A stretch of DNA of 64,000 nt from Kalmusia sp. IMI 367209 (lineage: Eukaryota; Ascomycota; Dothideomycetes; Pleosporales; Didymosphaeriaceae). This document shows positions 33,402 to 44,424 of the stretch, one piece after another (positions within the stretch are counted from its first letter, which is position 1; each line of letters opens with the position of its first letter). The position numbers and the translations under genes are program-made. The notes beneath the pieces are model-generated. The model was not told the origin of the DNA, did not search any database, and worked only from the letters and a program-made list of their open reading frames with translations. The stretch lies in the NCBI GenBank assembly GCA_027946365.1, contig JAPEUQ010000022.1, positions 310,001 to 374,000 of the forward strand. The letters run 5' to 3'.

Positions 33402-34074
33402 TTGACTGTCCGCCGCGCGCTGTGTGATAGCTTCATGCCTTCGCGTCAAGGTACACTGTATGGTACCGGAATTTTATACAATTCCTATGCAATTATTGAA
33501 TTCTGCCGGATCTTGCGATTCTAACGCTGTAGTTGCAGTGACGATAGGGTGCATATCAGCTGAGATGCAGTGGTGTTGAAAGGTCGACGCGATTTGATGA
33601 GCGCGCATTGACTGGCCGCCGCGCACCCACTGTCTCGGCGTGCGCAACACGGTATGTAATAAGTGGAACTTGCCTGGCGCACCAGCAGGAGTCGAAAATT
33701 CAAAAGGCAAGCTGGCCTCATACTGGATGACAACGCGTTGTGCTCTGTCTGGATGAAGATGCTCTCGAATTGGTGCGCCGCCTGGAATAGGTGAATCTCA
33801 ATGTTGCTGGGGGACGCGCAGACCTGCCCTGGCCGCGTTCGTTGACCTGGCCATTTTCCGGGCGTGCTTGGCAAGCACAAATAACCGCTGGTCCGAACGT
33901 CTCCGGGACAAGTGCGCAGCACTCTTTCTCACTTCCTCGATGAAAAGAAGCGCGAGAACAGATTCTGGTGTGCGCTGCTCTAGCAATGGCGTTCAAGCTA
34001 CGATGGTCACGGATTTCCTTTTCAGGGCGTGCGTTGTGACAGGCTGCCGCTTGAGGGGTCAGCGCAGAGCCCCA
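33402..34074. other. Convergent intergenic region
   Basis: Lies between the APH-fold kinase and the deaminase 3' end. It contains two copies of GCGCATTGACTG (33397 and 33602), about 205 bp apart in direct orientation. No gene is supported. Confidence 0.45.
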
Positions 34075-36132
34075 TTATCTTCCGCACGGCCGAGGTGTGA
34101 TTCTGACAACAGCTCCTCGAGCCATGATGAATATGTCACCGTGGCAATTCAGCTCATGCGAAATTTGGCACTGCAGCGCTTCCACGTCCACAATGGTAGC
34201 CGCTTTGTGACTTAGCAGCTCTTTCGCTTTCTCGACCGAAAGCCATTCGATGCTGTATACAATCTCTGTATTATTTCTGATCGCACCTGATGCTGTTCCG
34301 GCGGTGTGCTCAATGTGAAGTTCAAGCGCTCCCGCAGTGTGGAACTGTGGTTCGCGCGCGATGACAATGCTGCTGATTTGTGGCACACCCTGAATCAATT
34401 CAGCAGTGTCACTTGTGGTGATCTTGTTGCCAATTATTTGAGGACTGCATCGCGAGGATATTTGCGTTGCATGCTGATCTGACAAATCCATCTCGGGAAC
34501 TCCATCTTCTTCTACCGTGACGGTACGTCTCGAGCCGAGTACGGAAGAAATGCTTTCTATATCCTTTGAGGAGGAGAGTGATGCTCGGTCCTTGGGTGAT
34601 ATCGCGATTTCCCACCTCCTGGCTGTGCCGTCGGCTAAAGAGTTGTTTGCGGATGCTTCCTCGCGTTCGGTTGCTTCTACCAAAGCTGCTGTGCGCAACG
34701 TTGATGCAGATAATTGCAGTGTAAGCAATGTACTCTCGTTCGGATCTGGATAGATAGTCTTTTTTTGTCTTGAGAGAAGTACTTTCAGACTATCTTTGAT
34801 CTGGTCTTGTAAAGTCAAATTGAATCTCAGATCCAAATCGTTGAGATTGAATATCAATGGCAATCTCCATCCAGGATACAGCCGCCCATGGTGTCGAGGT
34901 GTATGCATCTTTCCATGCATCAGGATAAAAGCATTACACAGGAAGCATGCATCCTTGCTGGAACAAACGACTCGTGGCGGTAAATTCGAAGGATTCAGTT
35001 CATAATGAAGGACGAGTTGAATTTCGGCATGTATCTTCGCCTCTCGCAATGTTTTTCTTGTTTGAGCAGCGAACTGGTCGTTCAGCTGCGAGCCACTCGT
35101 CTTCAAGAGGCGACAGAGGTAGCTGACGTCTGGCCTTTGGCCAATTGTGCTGCTTCTTGCGATCGTAGATGCGAGATTCGGGCTATGGTTTTGGTGTGAA
35201 ACTCGATTAAAAGCATTTTTGGGCAAGTTAATGAGCACAACCTTCATTCGCCGCAAGGAGGGAATTATTCTGGCTGTGCGATATAGAAATCGTGCAGCTT
35301 CTCGATATCTCGACACTTTGCTGACGATATTGACAAGGCTTTTCCTTGAACTTGGGCACATGTCACGATTTGGTATTGAGTCCAGCAGGGCTTGAATATT
35401 TTCGATCTGATTCAGCCGGTAGATGCCTTCCATCAGATCCTCCAACTCCGCTGGCTTCCGATGTTTAGCCCATGAGTCGGCTAGTCGTATGACATCCTTT
35501 GCTCTTTCTGTAAACAAGCGGACGGGCAGGTGGTGTAGCGTTTGCTGATTGACTTGCTTGAGAGAATCAATAGCTTCGCCTAAAACGACTCTGAGCGGTT
35601 GTTGAGAGGTTCCCCGATTGTTAGCCACGAATCTCAGGCGGCTTAGAATGCGATGGGAACACATGGAAACAATTGCAGTGAAGAGACGATGTTCTATAGC
35701 TCGGCTTCTGTCTCGTTCTTATCACGATTATTGACGGCAGCTACGAAAGAGTCTGCACGACATACCTTCTGAGATCTCCGACAGAATTTTGAAGATCTTG
35801 TCGAGGTTCTGCTTCATATTTTGGAGAACTTCTTTGCCATCTTCCCATTTTGCCCGATTCACAGCCAGCATGACATTTAGCGACGCCAAGTCGGAGTTCT
35901 CTTCGACACAGAGCGCTGGTACGTGGTTAGGATTACCCGTTGTGTTACAGAGGAAGGCCAATGTGCTAGCTATGTTTCGCTCTTCGGTGAAGGACAATGT
36001 ATAGCTCCGGTGGCGAAATCGAGGCTCGTTGATCTCATTGCGAGAAGGCGAAACTGGGACTGAATGGAGTAGATAGAGCAGGGCGATGTTCTCCGCGCAA
36101 ATTACTGCGGGTGATGGCGAGCAGGTGGACAT
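34075..36132 (-). CDS. OTT_1508-like deaminase-fold protein
   Basis: Exon 1 is 36132-35766, intron 35765-35694 (GTATGT...CTATAG, 72 bp) and exon 2 35693-34075; 661 residues. The junction gives ILSEISE|EHRLFTAIVSM, a natural continuation. The start is the first ATG in this frame; the frame stays open about 180 bp further upstream without an ATG, so an upstream exon is possible. The N-terminal helical part (LSFTEERNIASTLAFL, ALCVEEN, SLNVMLAVNRA) is typical of these fungal proteins. The catalytic core is IHAEIQLVLHYE (His344, proton-shuttle Glu346) with CSSKDACFLC (zinc ligands Cys372 and Cys375), followed by HGRLYPGWRLP. This matches the OTT_1508-like deaminase family (PF14441) of the cytidine-deaminase superfamily, whose substrate is unknown. 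The dynamin-like gene lies upstream on the same strand. Confidence 0.87.
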
Positions 36133-38028
36133 GTTCGTCAAGAAGCGATCTGAACCATCAGACGCTGTGAGGGGGTACTGGGCTGAAGTAACTTGAACGC
36201 TTTCGCGTTGCGCGGGGTCACGACCAGGTATGTATGTCTGGCATGCCGCGGCACTGTTGTGTAACGAGCTTGCGTTGACTCTCGGAACGTTCCCTGTTTT
36301 ATGAATGGAAGACACATGGGGCGATATTTCTGGACGGCTGCTTCATTTTCGAGCTACTTTGACCTCATGACGCCGCATCTATCAATGGACAGACGTTCAT
36401 TCTGAGTTCGCATCCGCTTCGACTCTGGGTTGGAGCGGGGTAGTTACATATGTATCATGACATAGCGCAGCACCCTAAATATGTGGCGAACGCGACTTGG
36501 GCGCGTATCTGCACGAGTCGCCCGCCTCGCGTCCCGCCTCGCGCGCTTCCTGGTTGACGCGCTCCACACTTTATGAGGCCTGCTGCGAGTGGATGTCTAT
36601 AGATCGTGAAGTCAGCAGGTATTTGCATCCTACTTTGCGCACTCACGTGAGTTTCTCCATTGCGGCGGATATCTAGGCTAAGACTGATAGCGCTGTTTAT
36701 ATAAAACGTCGCCTATCGATGATGTTTCTTCTGCCGCCCGCGGTGCGAAACAAGAGACTGCGCTTAATCGAGTGGACACGCTTACATTTAAGCGCTCTTT
36801 CAGACAAACGTAATCTGCTCATATTTGTGCCTGCTCTGGTGCTAACAACATGCCCTCGCTGACGTTGAGGCTTTGTGCAGCAGTCCCTGGAGCGTGTCAT
36901 TGTCGCGACTTTGTAGTGCGCGTTGAGGACATCAGCATTCTGGAAAATGGATCATCTACCATCACAAGCGGTCTGCAGTCTTTTTCCGCCATTGATGTCG
37001 TCCTATAGGTAAGAGGAAACACACCATTCAATCTACGTGAAAATTTCCATCGCCCAAGTCCAAGTCGTCTGTGTTAGCTGGGCGTGACGTATAATACGTG
37101 GCGTTACGACCTTGACCGGCAAAATTGTTCAAACCTAATATCCTTCTCCCTCTCCATAAATGATTCAGGGCAAGTAGTCCTCGGTGTGGTATCGTATCAG
37201 CCCCGCTGTTTCCTGAAGCCTGGTTGGTTGGTGCTCTATTACTGTGGACGCTTATTGAGCCAGCGAGACAAAGACTATGATTTGGAGGGGCCTTGAGTTG
37301 TTGATATGGTCGGTACTTGCAAGTCCGTCGCTCATGATCGTGGGGTGTAAATGCGCCGAGGTTGTTTGGCTCGCTGCTTCTTCCTTCACAGAAGGGCCGA
37401 CCTCGCTGACATTACGTTTATGCGAATCGAGAAAACACGCATGGAGCTAGGAACTTCTTCCGTTGTCAATGCAGCATAAATTTCGTGTTACTTCATGTCG
37501 ACTAATTGGTGGCTCTACTCAGCATTGAACATGTGAAAAGGTCGGCTGGCTAGGAAAGCTGATAGACCAGAGCTACCTTGACCAGACGTAAGATAAGCCA
37601 GGTACCTTTTGAGCCATGCATAAAGGCGCTTCGCGTAAAAATGGCTATTTAACCTATAAAGATATCTTTGTGGTACAGGGAGTGGAGCAAAGCAAACGGT
37701 CTCGGTTCGGAATATTGGGAGCGGGCCAACGGGAAATATGAGTGACCGAAGTTCTCCCAGATCCGCATCCTAGCGACTACGGTGTCGCGCCTTTGCCCGC
37801 ACTGTGATGCTCTGAATTAAGTGATTACTCATCTGTTTGCCATAGTCTGCTAAGAGGCACTGAGGGCTAGCTGTTCTCAAGAACTATCGAAATAAGAAGT
37901 CCTCCAAGACAAGTAAGACCCAACGCCAAAAAGAAAAGCTGTCGTCAAGTTGACACATACTAACATCAGATGACCCGGCAGCGATGAATCACTGTTCAAT
38001 CAGATAGGAAGGGAACGGTAGGCGCCCC
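36133..38028. other. Gene-poor stretch between deaminase and dynamin-like gene
   Basis: About 1.9 kb with no supported gene. Short frames at 36.5-36.9 and 37.1-37.3 kb have no motif. It should hold the deaminase promoter. Confidence 0.45.
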
Positions 38029-40524
38029 TTACCTTTTCTTTTTCTTAGGATCCTTCTTGGAAGTGGAGGTTAGGAGGTCCCATCCATCGCCAGGCCTGGC
38101 AACCTGGATGGGACTGGTCCAATCGTCCTCCGCTGGCGGGAGTTCTTCTGATTCTGTTATTGTCAGGCCTGGTTGACATTCAACTGGCCCATTTTGCTCA
38201 TGTTCTTCTGTCGGCTCCGATATATGATTTTCCCATTCGAGATCTATAATAAGTCATAAGCCGGATAATTATCCCAGGCTGATCCGTCGTGCATACCTTT
38301 CATAAATATCTGGTCGGGTTCTGAACGCTGTCAGTGTTTCTGTCTGATCAGATCCCCGTTCAGCTTTCCTACCTTTCGGGCCTGAAGAATACTCCTGCGC
38401 GGATTGAAGTGCCCTTAGTCCATCTTCCATAACTTTGAGCTTTTCCTCACAAAGCGTTCTCTCTGTTGAAGATTCCTCGCTTTCCGATGCGAGTGCAACC
38501 ACTGTTGCATCGTCGATGTCGATAATATCAGCTGGCGAGAACAATGTCGGAAGTTCTTGAATAAGGCGCGCTTCGACAGCGAGTACACTGAAGTCATCGA
38601 TTATTTTCTTCATTGCCACCTGTTGCGACTAAGCTTCATTACAGATCATATACCAATTACACCTACCTTGTAGTAGGCTTCCATGAAATCAGTAGCAGTG
38701 GAGCTAGCGTAGTTGTTCATGTCTGCTTCAGTCTTTGAGACTATCGTATTAATCAGGGTGTTCACATTAATCCGAACGTCGACGACGCCAACCGCGGTGT
38801 AGTCTCCACCAAGGATTCTTTCCAGAGAACTCTTGATCTCCCGTGCTTGTCGTTTGCTTTGAGCTTTCTGCACATTCTCGGTGAGATAGTGATTGTATGT
38901 AATTGGATGCCCAGTATCGTGAGGTTTCAGAAGCTCCGTGACCTTGGTGCGGAGTTCTGCAGCTAGCCTTTCCAAACGGATCAAGATGAACCGTTTTGAT
39001 AGACCCGCAAGGGTTGATTGGTCACAGACATGTGCTAGAGCCGTGTGTGCAAGAAAGTAGACGGCGTGGAGGACAATTTCCAGATGTTGATCAACCAATC
39101 TCGCCCATGGCTTGCGCTGCTCATTAAAGAGTTGCCCGACGATGAGTGGATCAAACGTCCCTGGCAGTTCCCGGCCTCTGCTTCGTTTAAGAAGTTTGGT
39201 AACTTTTGCGACGTAGTCTGTGCGAGATATGTGGCCAGGCAGCTTGGCAGGACCTACATCAATGATGGTATAAGTGTGACCGTTTTTGCGCATTTCTGCC
39301 GCAAAGTCTGTCAATGTGTTCTGGAGCACAGCTCGCAGACGCTTTTGATAGCCTTCAGTCGTAGAGGCATCTCCGAAGAAAGGGGCCGAGTATTGCCCGT
39401 CAATGGAAGCTCTGACAAGGGTACTGAATGCATGACTGGCTTGCAAGAGGTACCGTCGCTGCTCTTGTACCGTGCCTCTCGATGCGCCTAGTGCATCTAG
39501 TCTTTTTTTGTACAGTCTTTTATACCGCTTTTGATCTGCGCAAGGACATCAGGCAGCTGCGCTACGATGTGGTCTTTCAGAATCTTGCTGAGCCTTGGTC
39601 TCAAAGTGTGGACTGCGACTTGATTAGGTGGAAGCGCTTTCCAGATCCCGGAATTGAAGAACATGGCTTCAGCTTTGTCGCGCTCGCCCGTAGACGAGTT
39701 TCTGGAACTATAGTCCCTGTTACGAAGCACATGCCAACCCAGTCGAAACCTGACATCTTTATTTTGTGCCAGCTCGAAATAGAAACGCTCGCTATCCGAT
39801 CCCTCATCCAGAGTGTCCGGCTTCGTAATCAGCCCAAGCGTACGTTCCCCCTTTGGATCAATCTGGCGCGAGTACCTTGTGATTGATTGGTTGTTGAAGT
39901 CATTCTTGGCGGATACGACGGCAAGGATGATGCTGCGTGGGTTCTTCATATATGAGAGTACAAGCGACTTAACCGTCTCGCTATCTGCGTCCGACTGCGA
40001 GCGGCTGCCAGCTTCAAACAAGCCAGGCAGATCAACGAGGGTGAGATGCGGTTGTTCGGGCCCTGATAACTCTAGGCGGAGAATATCAGAGCTAAAGACT
40101 TTAATGCTATCGTCAATCCCCATCGCATCTTTGGCTGACTCGATAATGTCTCCAAGCTGTAAATTCTCCCGCGTGACAGATCTTTGGAAATTATGCAGCT
40201 TTTCCATATCAGTCTCCGAGCGATTGCTTCCTTGAGAACTAGGAACAATGCTAATCTTGATGGGGGCATCTGGGCCTCTTCGAAGAATTAATTCGGTTGC
40301 GAATCTGGTGCATAGGTTGTCTTTGCTAGGAAACCTCACCCCCGAAACCGCTTCGAGCACCGAGCTTTTGCCAGAAGATTGTTCGCCACACACACGATGA
40401 TCTCGGGGAGATCGATATATCGATTGATTCCATGTGATCGAAGATTGTCGACAATGTCCAACAAGTTCCTTGTTTCACGAGACTGAAGGGTTGTATTTGC
40501 GCTATGGTGTGAAACTTCTGCCAT
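38029..40524 (-). CDS. Dynamin-like (Mx-type) GTPase with two frameshifts
   Basis: The start is the ATG at 40524. The G domain reads LPEIIVCGEQSSGKSSVLEA (P-loop), then VDLPGLFEAG (G3) and LITKPDTLDEG (G4). A stalk follows (SHAFSTLVRASIDGQY, FNEQRKPWARLVDQHLEIVL), then the GED-like part (ATDFMEAYYK|VAMKKIIDDFSVLAVE). A 47 bp intron lies at 38620-38666. A last exon, 38243-38029, reads DLEWENHISEPTEE and ends in a Lys-rich tail (STSKKDPKKKKR); it joins in phase via a donor at 38372. Two breaks are needed: an extra GT in the dinucleotide run at 40387-40395, just at the P-loop, and one base too many or too few in the T7 run at 39503-39509. Everything between is well preserved, so it is either a very young pseudogene or carries assembly errors. 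Fungal members are large self-assembling GTPases of mostly unknown role. Confidence 0.8.
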
Positions 40525-40612
40525 TTTGGATTCCTAAGGAGAATCAGTTAGCAGACTTTGGTATTTGACGTAGGGTAGAAAAATTGGAAAGGTAGCAGGA
40601 CTATAACGGCAG

Positions 40613-40620
40613 CTTTTATA
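40613..40620 (-). promoter_or_regulatory. TATA box of the dynamin-like gene
   Basis: TATAAAAG on the minus strand, about 90 bp upstream of the ATG at 40524. Confidence 0.5.
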
Positions 40621-41586
40621 AGTAGGATGGAGAAGAATCTTTAGCTGCCAAGCAGGCCCCCGGGCCTGGCCACTGTTGTGATCTTTCATTCCAATCGAAG
40701 ACAGGTATGCTTAATTTACCGAGCACTTGATATGCTTGAATCTACTGATACACAAATGACGCGATGTGCATCTCCTTGTACCATGTAGCGATGCAAGGAT
40801 CTGCGGCTATCTCGAGACGTTAGAGTAACATCTTGAACATCGGCGATTCAAAAGCATCGATCGGTTAGCCAGGTGGTCGCTCGTTACTTGATGCACATGG
40901 CGTAATAGATAGGTTCCTGAGTATCTCGCAAGAATACGCCAAAATGATCGCTTTTGTGATGCTACATGAACCTAGGAACTATGTACCCCATGCTGTGGCA
41001 GGCGCATCATGCCTAATTGGTGATCACAAAACTTCTAGAACTTGATGCTCGGCCGTATTCGGTTGCTGTGCGGGATAACATGATGATGAGTTGAGCGCAC
41101 ATTCCCGTTGTCAATCTCTTGGCGAACCATAGCGAGCCGCATTCCCTCGGAACCTCCCCTCCCCCCCACGCTATTCAAGCCATACACGCCACCGCTACAA
41201 CATAGTGCTTCTTCCTCGTCACCGGCACCGAGGTATCTCCTCAAATCCTATCATTCCTGCTATTCATCTCGCGGGCCTTCTTTGATCTACCTCTTAAGGC
41301 TATATTAGCTCTCGATGTGCGTTATTGGGGGGCTTGGCGTAGCGCGGCTACATGGCGCTCGGTGGCGAGCGTACACACGGCCACGTCGACTAGAAGTAAG
41401 GATTGTACGTCGGCCCCAAGCATGCTAATGACCACCCGCGCATCGGTCTGCCTAGTGCGTAAGGCTCAGAAGGTGTCTTTGGACCCAAACCTTCTAGGTT
41501 TTGAGCCATGCCGCACCTACGACCAGGTTCATAAGGGTGGTAGGAAGCGGTTGACCTAGGCCTCGCGATGCTTGGCGCGGTCGCAC
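40621..41586. other. Intergenic, no gene seen
   Basis: 5' flank of the dynamin-like gene followed by non-coding DNA. No repeat was matched except R2, which starts at the right edge. Confidence 0.45.
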
Positions 41587-41822
41587 TGGAAATACCGCCA
41601 AGCAGGTCCCTATACGCATGCAATATGTAGAACAACAGGGATTAATCACTTATAGCTGCTACATATCTATACTATGTGGCCGAGCTAGGTAATAACATTA
41701 CCGCTCTAGCGCATGGTTAGCATGGTCGTTTAGAGCTATCGCTACGCTACCCTTCCTCCGTCGCAGCGCTAGGCCACACGAAACAAGTCGTATACTGCGC
41801 TATGCACGCCCGTGCGCGCGTC
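41587..41822 (+). repeat. Dispersed repeat R2, copy 2
   Basis: Second copy of the repeat at 33121-33401, same orientation, lacking an internal block of about 45 bp. The two copies bracket the deaminase and dynamin-like genes, 8.4 kb apart. Differences are scattered and mostly transitions. Confidence 0.8.
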
Positions 41823-42069
41823 ACGTCAATACGCGTCTAACAACAAAACACTAAGCACCTTTAAGGCTGTGAAACTTTTCGCTAAGTTTTCTACGTTCAT
41901 AGGCCGCGTCTTCGGGCAACTAGGTAATAACTTTACTGTGCCTTGGCAGTCAATGCGCAGCACCACCCAATGCGCGCTCATCTCAAAACGCGTCAGCTTT
42001 TTAACACCACCTATCTCAGCCAATATGTAATTGAAGCTTCACAATCGCGAGATCTAAAGAAATCTCTCC

Positions 42070-42411
42070 AATCATACAAGCCGACAGCATTTATGCCAAA
42101 GAGAACGTCGACCTCTGTCACAGCCTCGTAGATCTTGTCAGAAAACTTGCTCCTCAGCACCCAAACTCCGCCAGTTCGACTCTCCCACAAACGATCCGGG
42201 CCAGTGCTGGGAGGCAGCTCGCCGACTCTGAAATGTACGACCACCACATCTTCAGCTGTAAGCTCTTTCTCGTTTGCTAGCGCCATGCACTCTGCTGAGA
42301 TTGATACAAGTGTAGATCCTTCTCCTTACGGTGCCATCTTCGCAGGTCCAACCCGCAGGTCGAAGGAGAGACGGCAGGAGACAGAATGCGCACGGTTAGA
42401 TCCGTGACAAC
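42070..42411 (-). pseudogene. Dcr2-type phosphoesterase N-terminal relic
   Basis: The minus strand reads VVTDLTVRILSPAVS, CGLDLRRWHRKEKDLHLYQ and, after a one-base frame change at about 42285, ANEKELTAEDVVVVHFRVG, GVWVLRSKFSDKI and EAVTEVDVLFGINAV. This order matches the non-catalytic N-terminal region of fungal Dcr2-like calcineurin-type metallophosphatases. In an intact gene a long metallophosphatase domain would follow. Here the match ends at about 42070 and no metal-binding motifs appear, so only a fragment remains. The assignment rests on remembered family features. Confidence 0.65.
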
Positions 42412-43068
42412 TGGGTTGGCAACGACGGCGGCCATGTAGCGATGATACCGATGCTGCTGGTCCGAACGTGCAGCGCAAAGTCCCCAAGCAAGCACGTGAC
42501 CCGCCCTACACATTACTGTTCTAGGAAGGTCCCTCGAAGGTTTCAGGAAAAAGTGGCAGAATCAATGAGCTCAACACCAAAGATTTTCATGTATACAATC
42601 AGAAATTAGACATTTATAACTTCAAAATACGTTGTGAAGAACAATCTACTATGCGGTATGTTGTTTACTGCAAATTCTGTGTGAGTGTGGCATTTCGCCA
42701 AATTTGGTGTTCGCATGCCAAGCTTCGAATTCTGCCACTCTTTCCGAAACCCTAGAGCGTCCTTCTCTGCCGCTGGCTAATCACAATGCGTGGATCAAAG
42801 AATCCGCTGCCCCTACAGCGACCGTCTTGTCGGACGATGGCTTACGAAAATGCTGTCCTCGAAGACAACGTGACAAGGCTAAAGCTCAAAATGTGAGGTG
42901 AATAGCATTGATTGACCAGGTATCGCCGAATCTGGCTGCATTCTCCGCAACCTTTTTCACTACGTCCGGCTCGTGCATCAACGCGATCGTTTACTATCGC
43001 ATCCTCAAAATCATCTAACCCCTCAAGCACCTCTGCAAGTTTCGAGCATAGCTTGCGGAAATCGAATC
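42412..43068. other. Intergenic, no gene seen
   Basis: Contains the 3' flank of the second APH-fold gene. Plus-strand frames at 42.9-43.3 kb are antisense to that gene. Confidence 0.45.
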
Positions 43069-44424
43069 TCACGAAGAGAATCGGACCTTACACTCTGCAT
43101 CGTAAGCTTTCAGCTGGTCCATCTTCAAATCCACCAACTTCTCCATCTCTTCCCTCGTCTTGTCATCAAGCACATCATCTCCATCCTTGTGAAGTGCAGC
43201 CCAATAGACGGCATCGATGTCGAAACTCTTCCTGATTCCATAGTCGAACCAGAACCTCCCGGTCGCCCAAGAATCACGCATCCGCATAGACAGAGGTAAG
43301 TTATTCTGGCTTCCTTCCAAATTCGTCCTTGCCTCCACGCGCTCCAAGGCTCGCAGGAACTGTTCCATTCTTGGCACGTAGCGGGTCGCAAAATTGTCTA
43401 TGGAGTGGTGTTCAAGCCACATGTCTGGACCCAGCAGAAGTAGCCACCAAGGCGGATCGTATGCAAACTGCGCCGGCATGGTGTTTGTGAATTCGAAGTC
43501 CAGGACGGCTGTGATACGAAGAGTCTCCGGGTGCGCAAGCATGTTTGTAGGTTGCAGGTCATCACAGTAGGGCTTGAAAGGACCGGTGTCATCGAGGCAG
43601 TAGCGTGAGATGAGCTGCTTGAATCGATGGCGTGCGATGAAGCGCTTCTTAGCATCTTCTCGGTCATTGGCAAGGTTTCGTTGGGTTCGAAGATGGACGA
43701 GATGCTCTTCGGCGAGATGATGAAGAAATGGCTTTGCAGACGTATACGGGGCTGCGGGATATCCGCTTGTAGGGTATTTTGAGACTACAGTCTTCAACTC
43801 GTTCATGTTGTAGGTTAGAGGCCTTTCGCTGGCAATCCATTCACCTGAAGACGGACTCTTTGATATTGCGCCGATTGTTGAAAAATCCAGTCGGGAGAGT
43901 TGTAACATGTAATCGGCAAGTTGCTCGTAGACATAATCCAGTTTCGTGTCGTCCACATTGGTCGCGAGGATCACCTCATCTTGTTCCGTCTCCGTTGGCT
44001 GCTTTAAGATGGTCGCTGGCGAGATACCATCACCATAATCCATGATTATGAACGGACCGAGATGCTGCGGACTGTCTTCAATCGTACCCCAACTCACTAC
44101 CCGAGGTATAGGAATAGTGGTCTTTTCGCTCAGAAATTCCAGGAATTGGACTTCGTTTCTAACCTTTTCATCCCGGAAAGCTGTGGCTGTGTGACCTGGC
44201 TTTGGGAAGCGGATCACAGCTTTCGGCCCTCCGTCGCTAAATCTTACGACGAGACTAAGGTTGAATGAGCCTTTTAGGTAGCCGTCAAACTCTCCCGCCG
44301 GCTTGCCTTGGCGTCGAGAAGCGACAAAGGCGACAATCTCTTGCTTTGCATCGATCACCTTTGCCAACCACGCCTTGAATTCATTGTCTCCATCCGTTTC
44401 AGCCAGCTCATCGAATACAGTCAT
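43069..44424 (-). CDS. APH-fold kinase, second intact gene
   Basis: A single exon of 451 residues from the ATG at 44424. N-lobe: GSFNLSLVVRFSDGGPKAVI (nucleotide-binding strands with the conserved Lys), VRNEVQFLEFLSEKTTIPIP (the conserved Glu) and FIIMDYGDGI at the hinge. C-lobe: FKPYCDDLQPTNMLA, the catalytic loop in the variant form C-x-D-L-Q-P-x-N instead of HxDxxxxN, then TAVLDFEFTNTMP with the metal-binding Asp. The C-terminal helices are complete (WATGRFWFDYGIRKSFDIDA). The family is PF01636; many fungal members have a large C-lobe insertion like this one and unknown substrates. The His-to-Cys change in the loop is common in this subgroup and need not abolish activity. It is only distantly similar to the gene at 31798. 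Confidence 0.88.
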   Translation of the reverse strand: MTVFDELAETDGDNEFKAWLAKVIDAKQEIVAFVASRRQGKPAGEFDGYLKGSFNLSLVVRFSDGGPKAVIRFPKPGHTATAFRDEKVRNEVQFLEFLSEKTTIPIPRVVSWGTIEDSPQHLGPFIIMDYGDGISPATILKQPTETEQDEVILATNVDDTKLDYVYEQLADYMLQLSRLDFSTIGAISKSPSSGEWIASERPLTYNMNELKTVVSKYPTSGYPAAPYTSAKPFLHHLAEEHLVHLRTQRNLANDREDAKKRFIARHRFKQLISRYCLDDTGPFKPYCDDLQPTNMLAHPETLRITAVLDFEFTNTMPAQFAYDPPWWLLLLGPDMWLEHHSIDNFATRYVPRMEQFLRALERVEARTNLEGSQNNLPLSMRMRDSWATGRFWFDYGIRKSFDIDAVYWAALHKDGDDVLDDKTREEMEKLVDLKMDQLKAYDAECKVRFSS

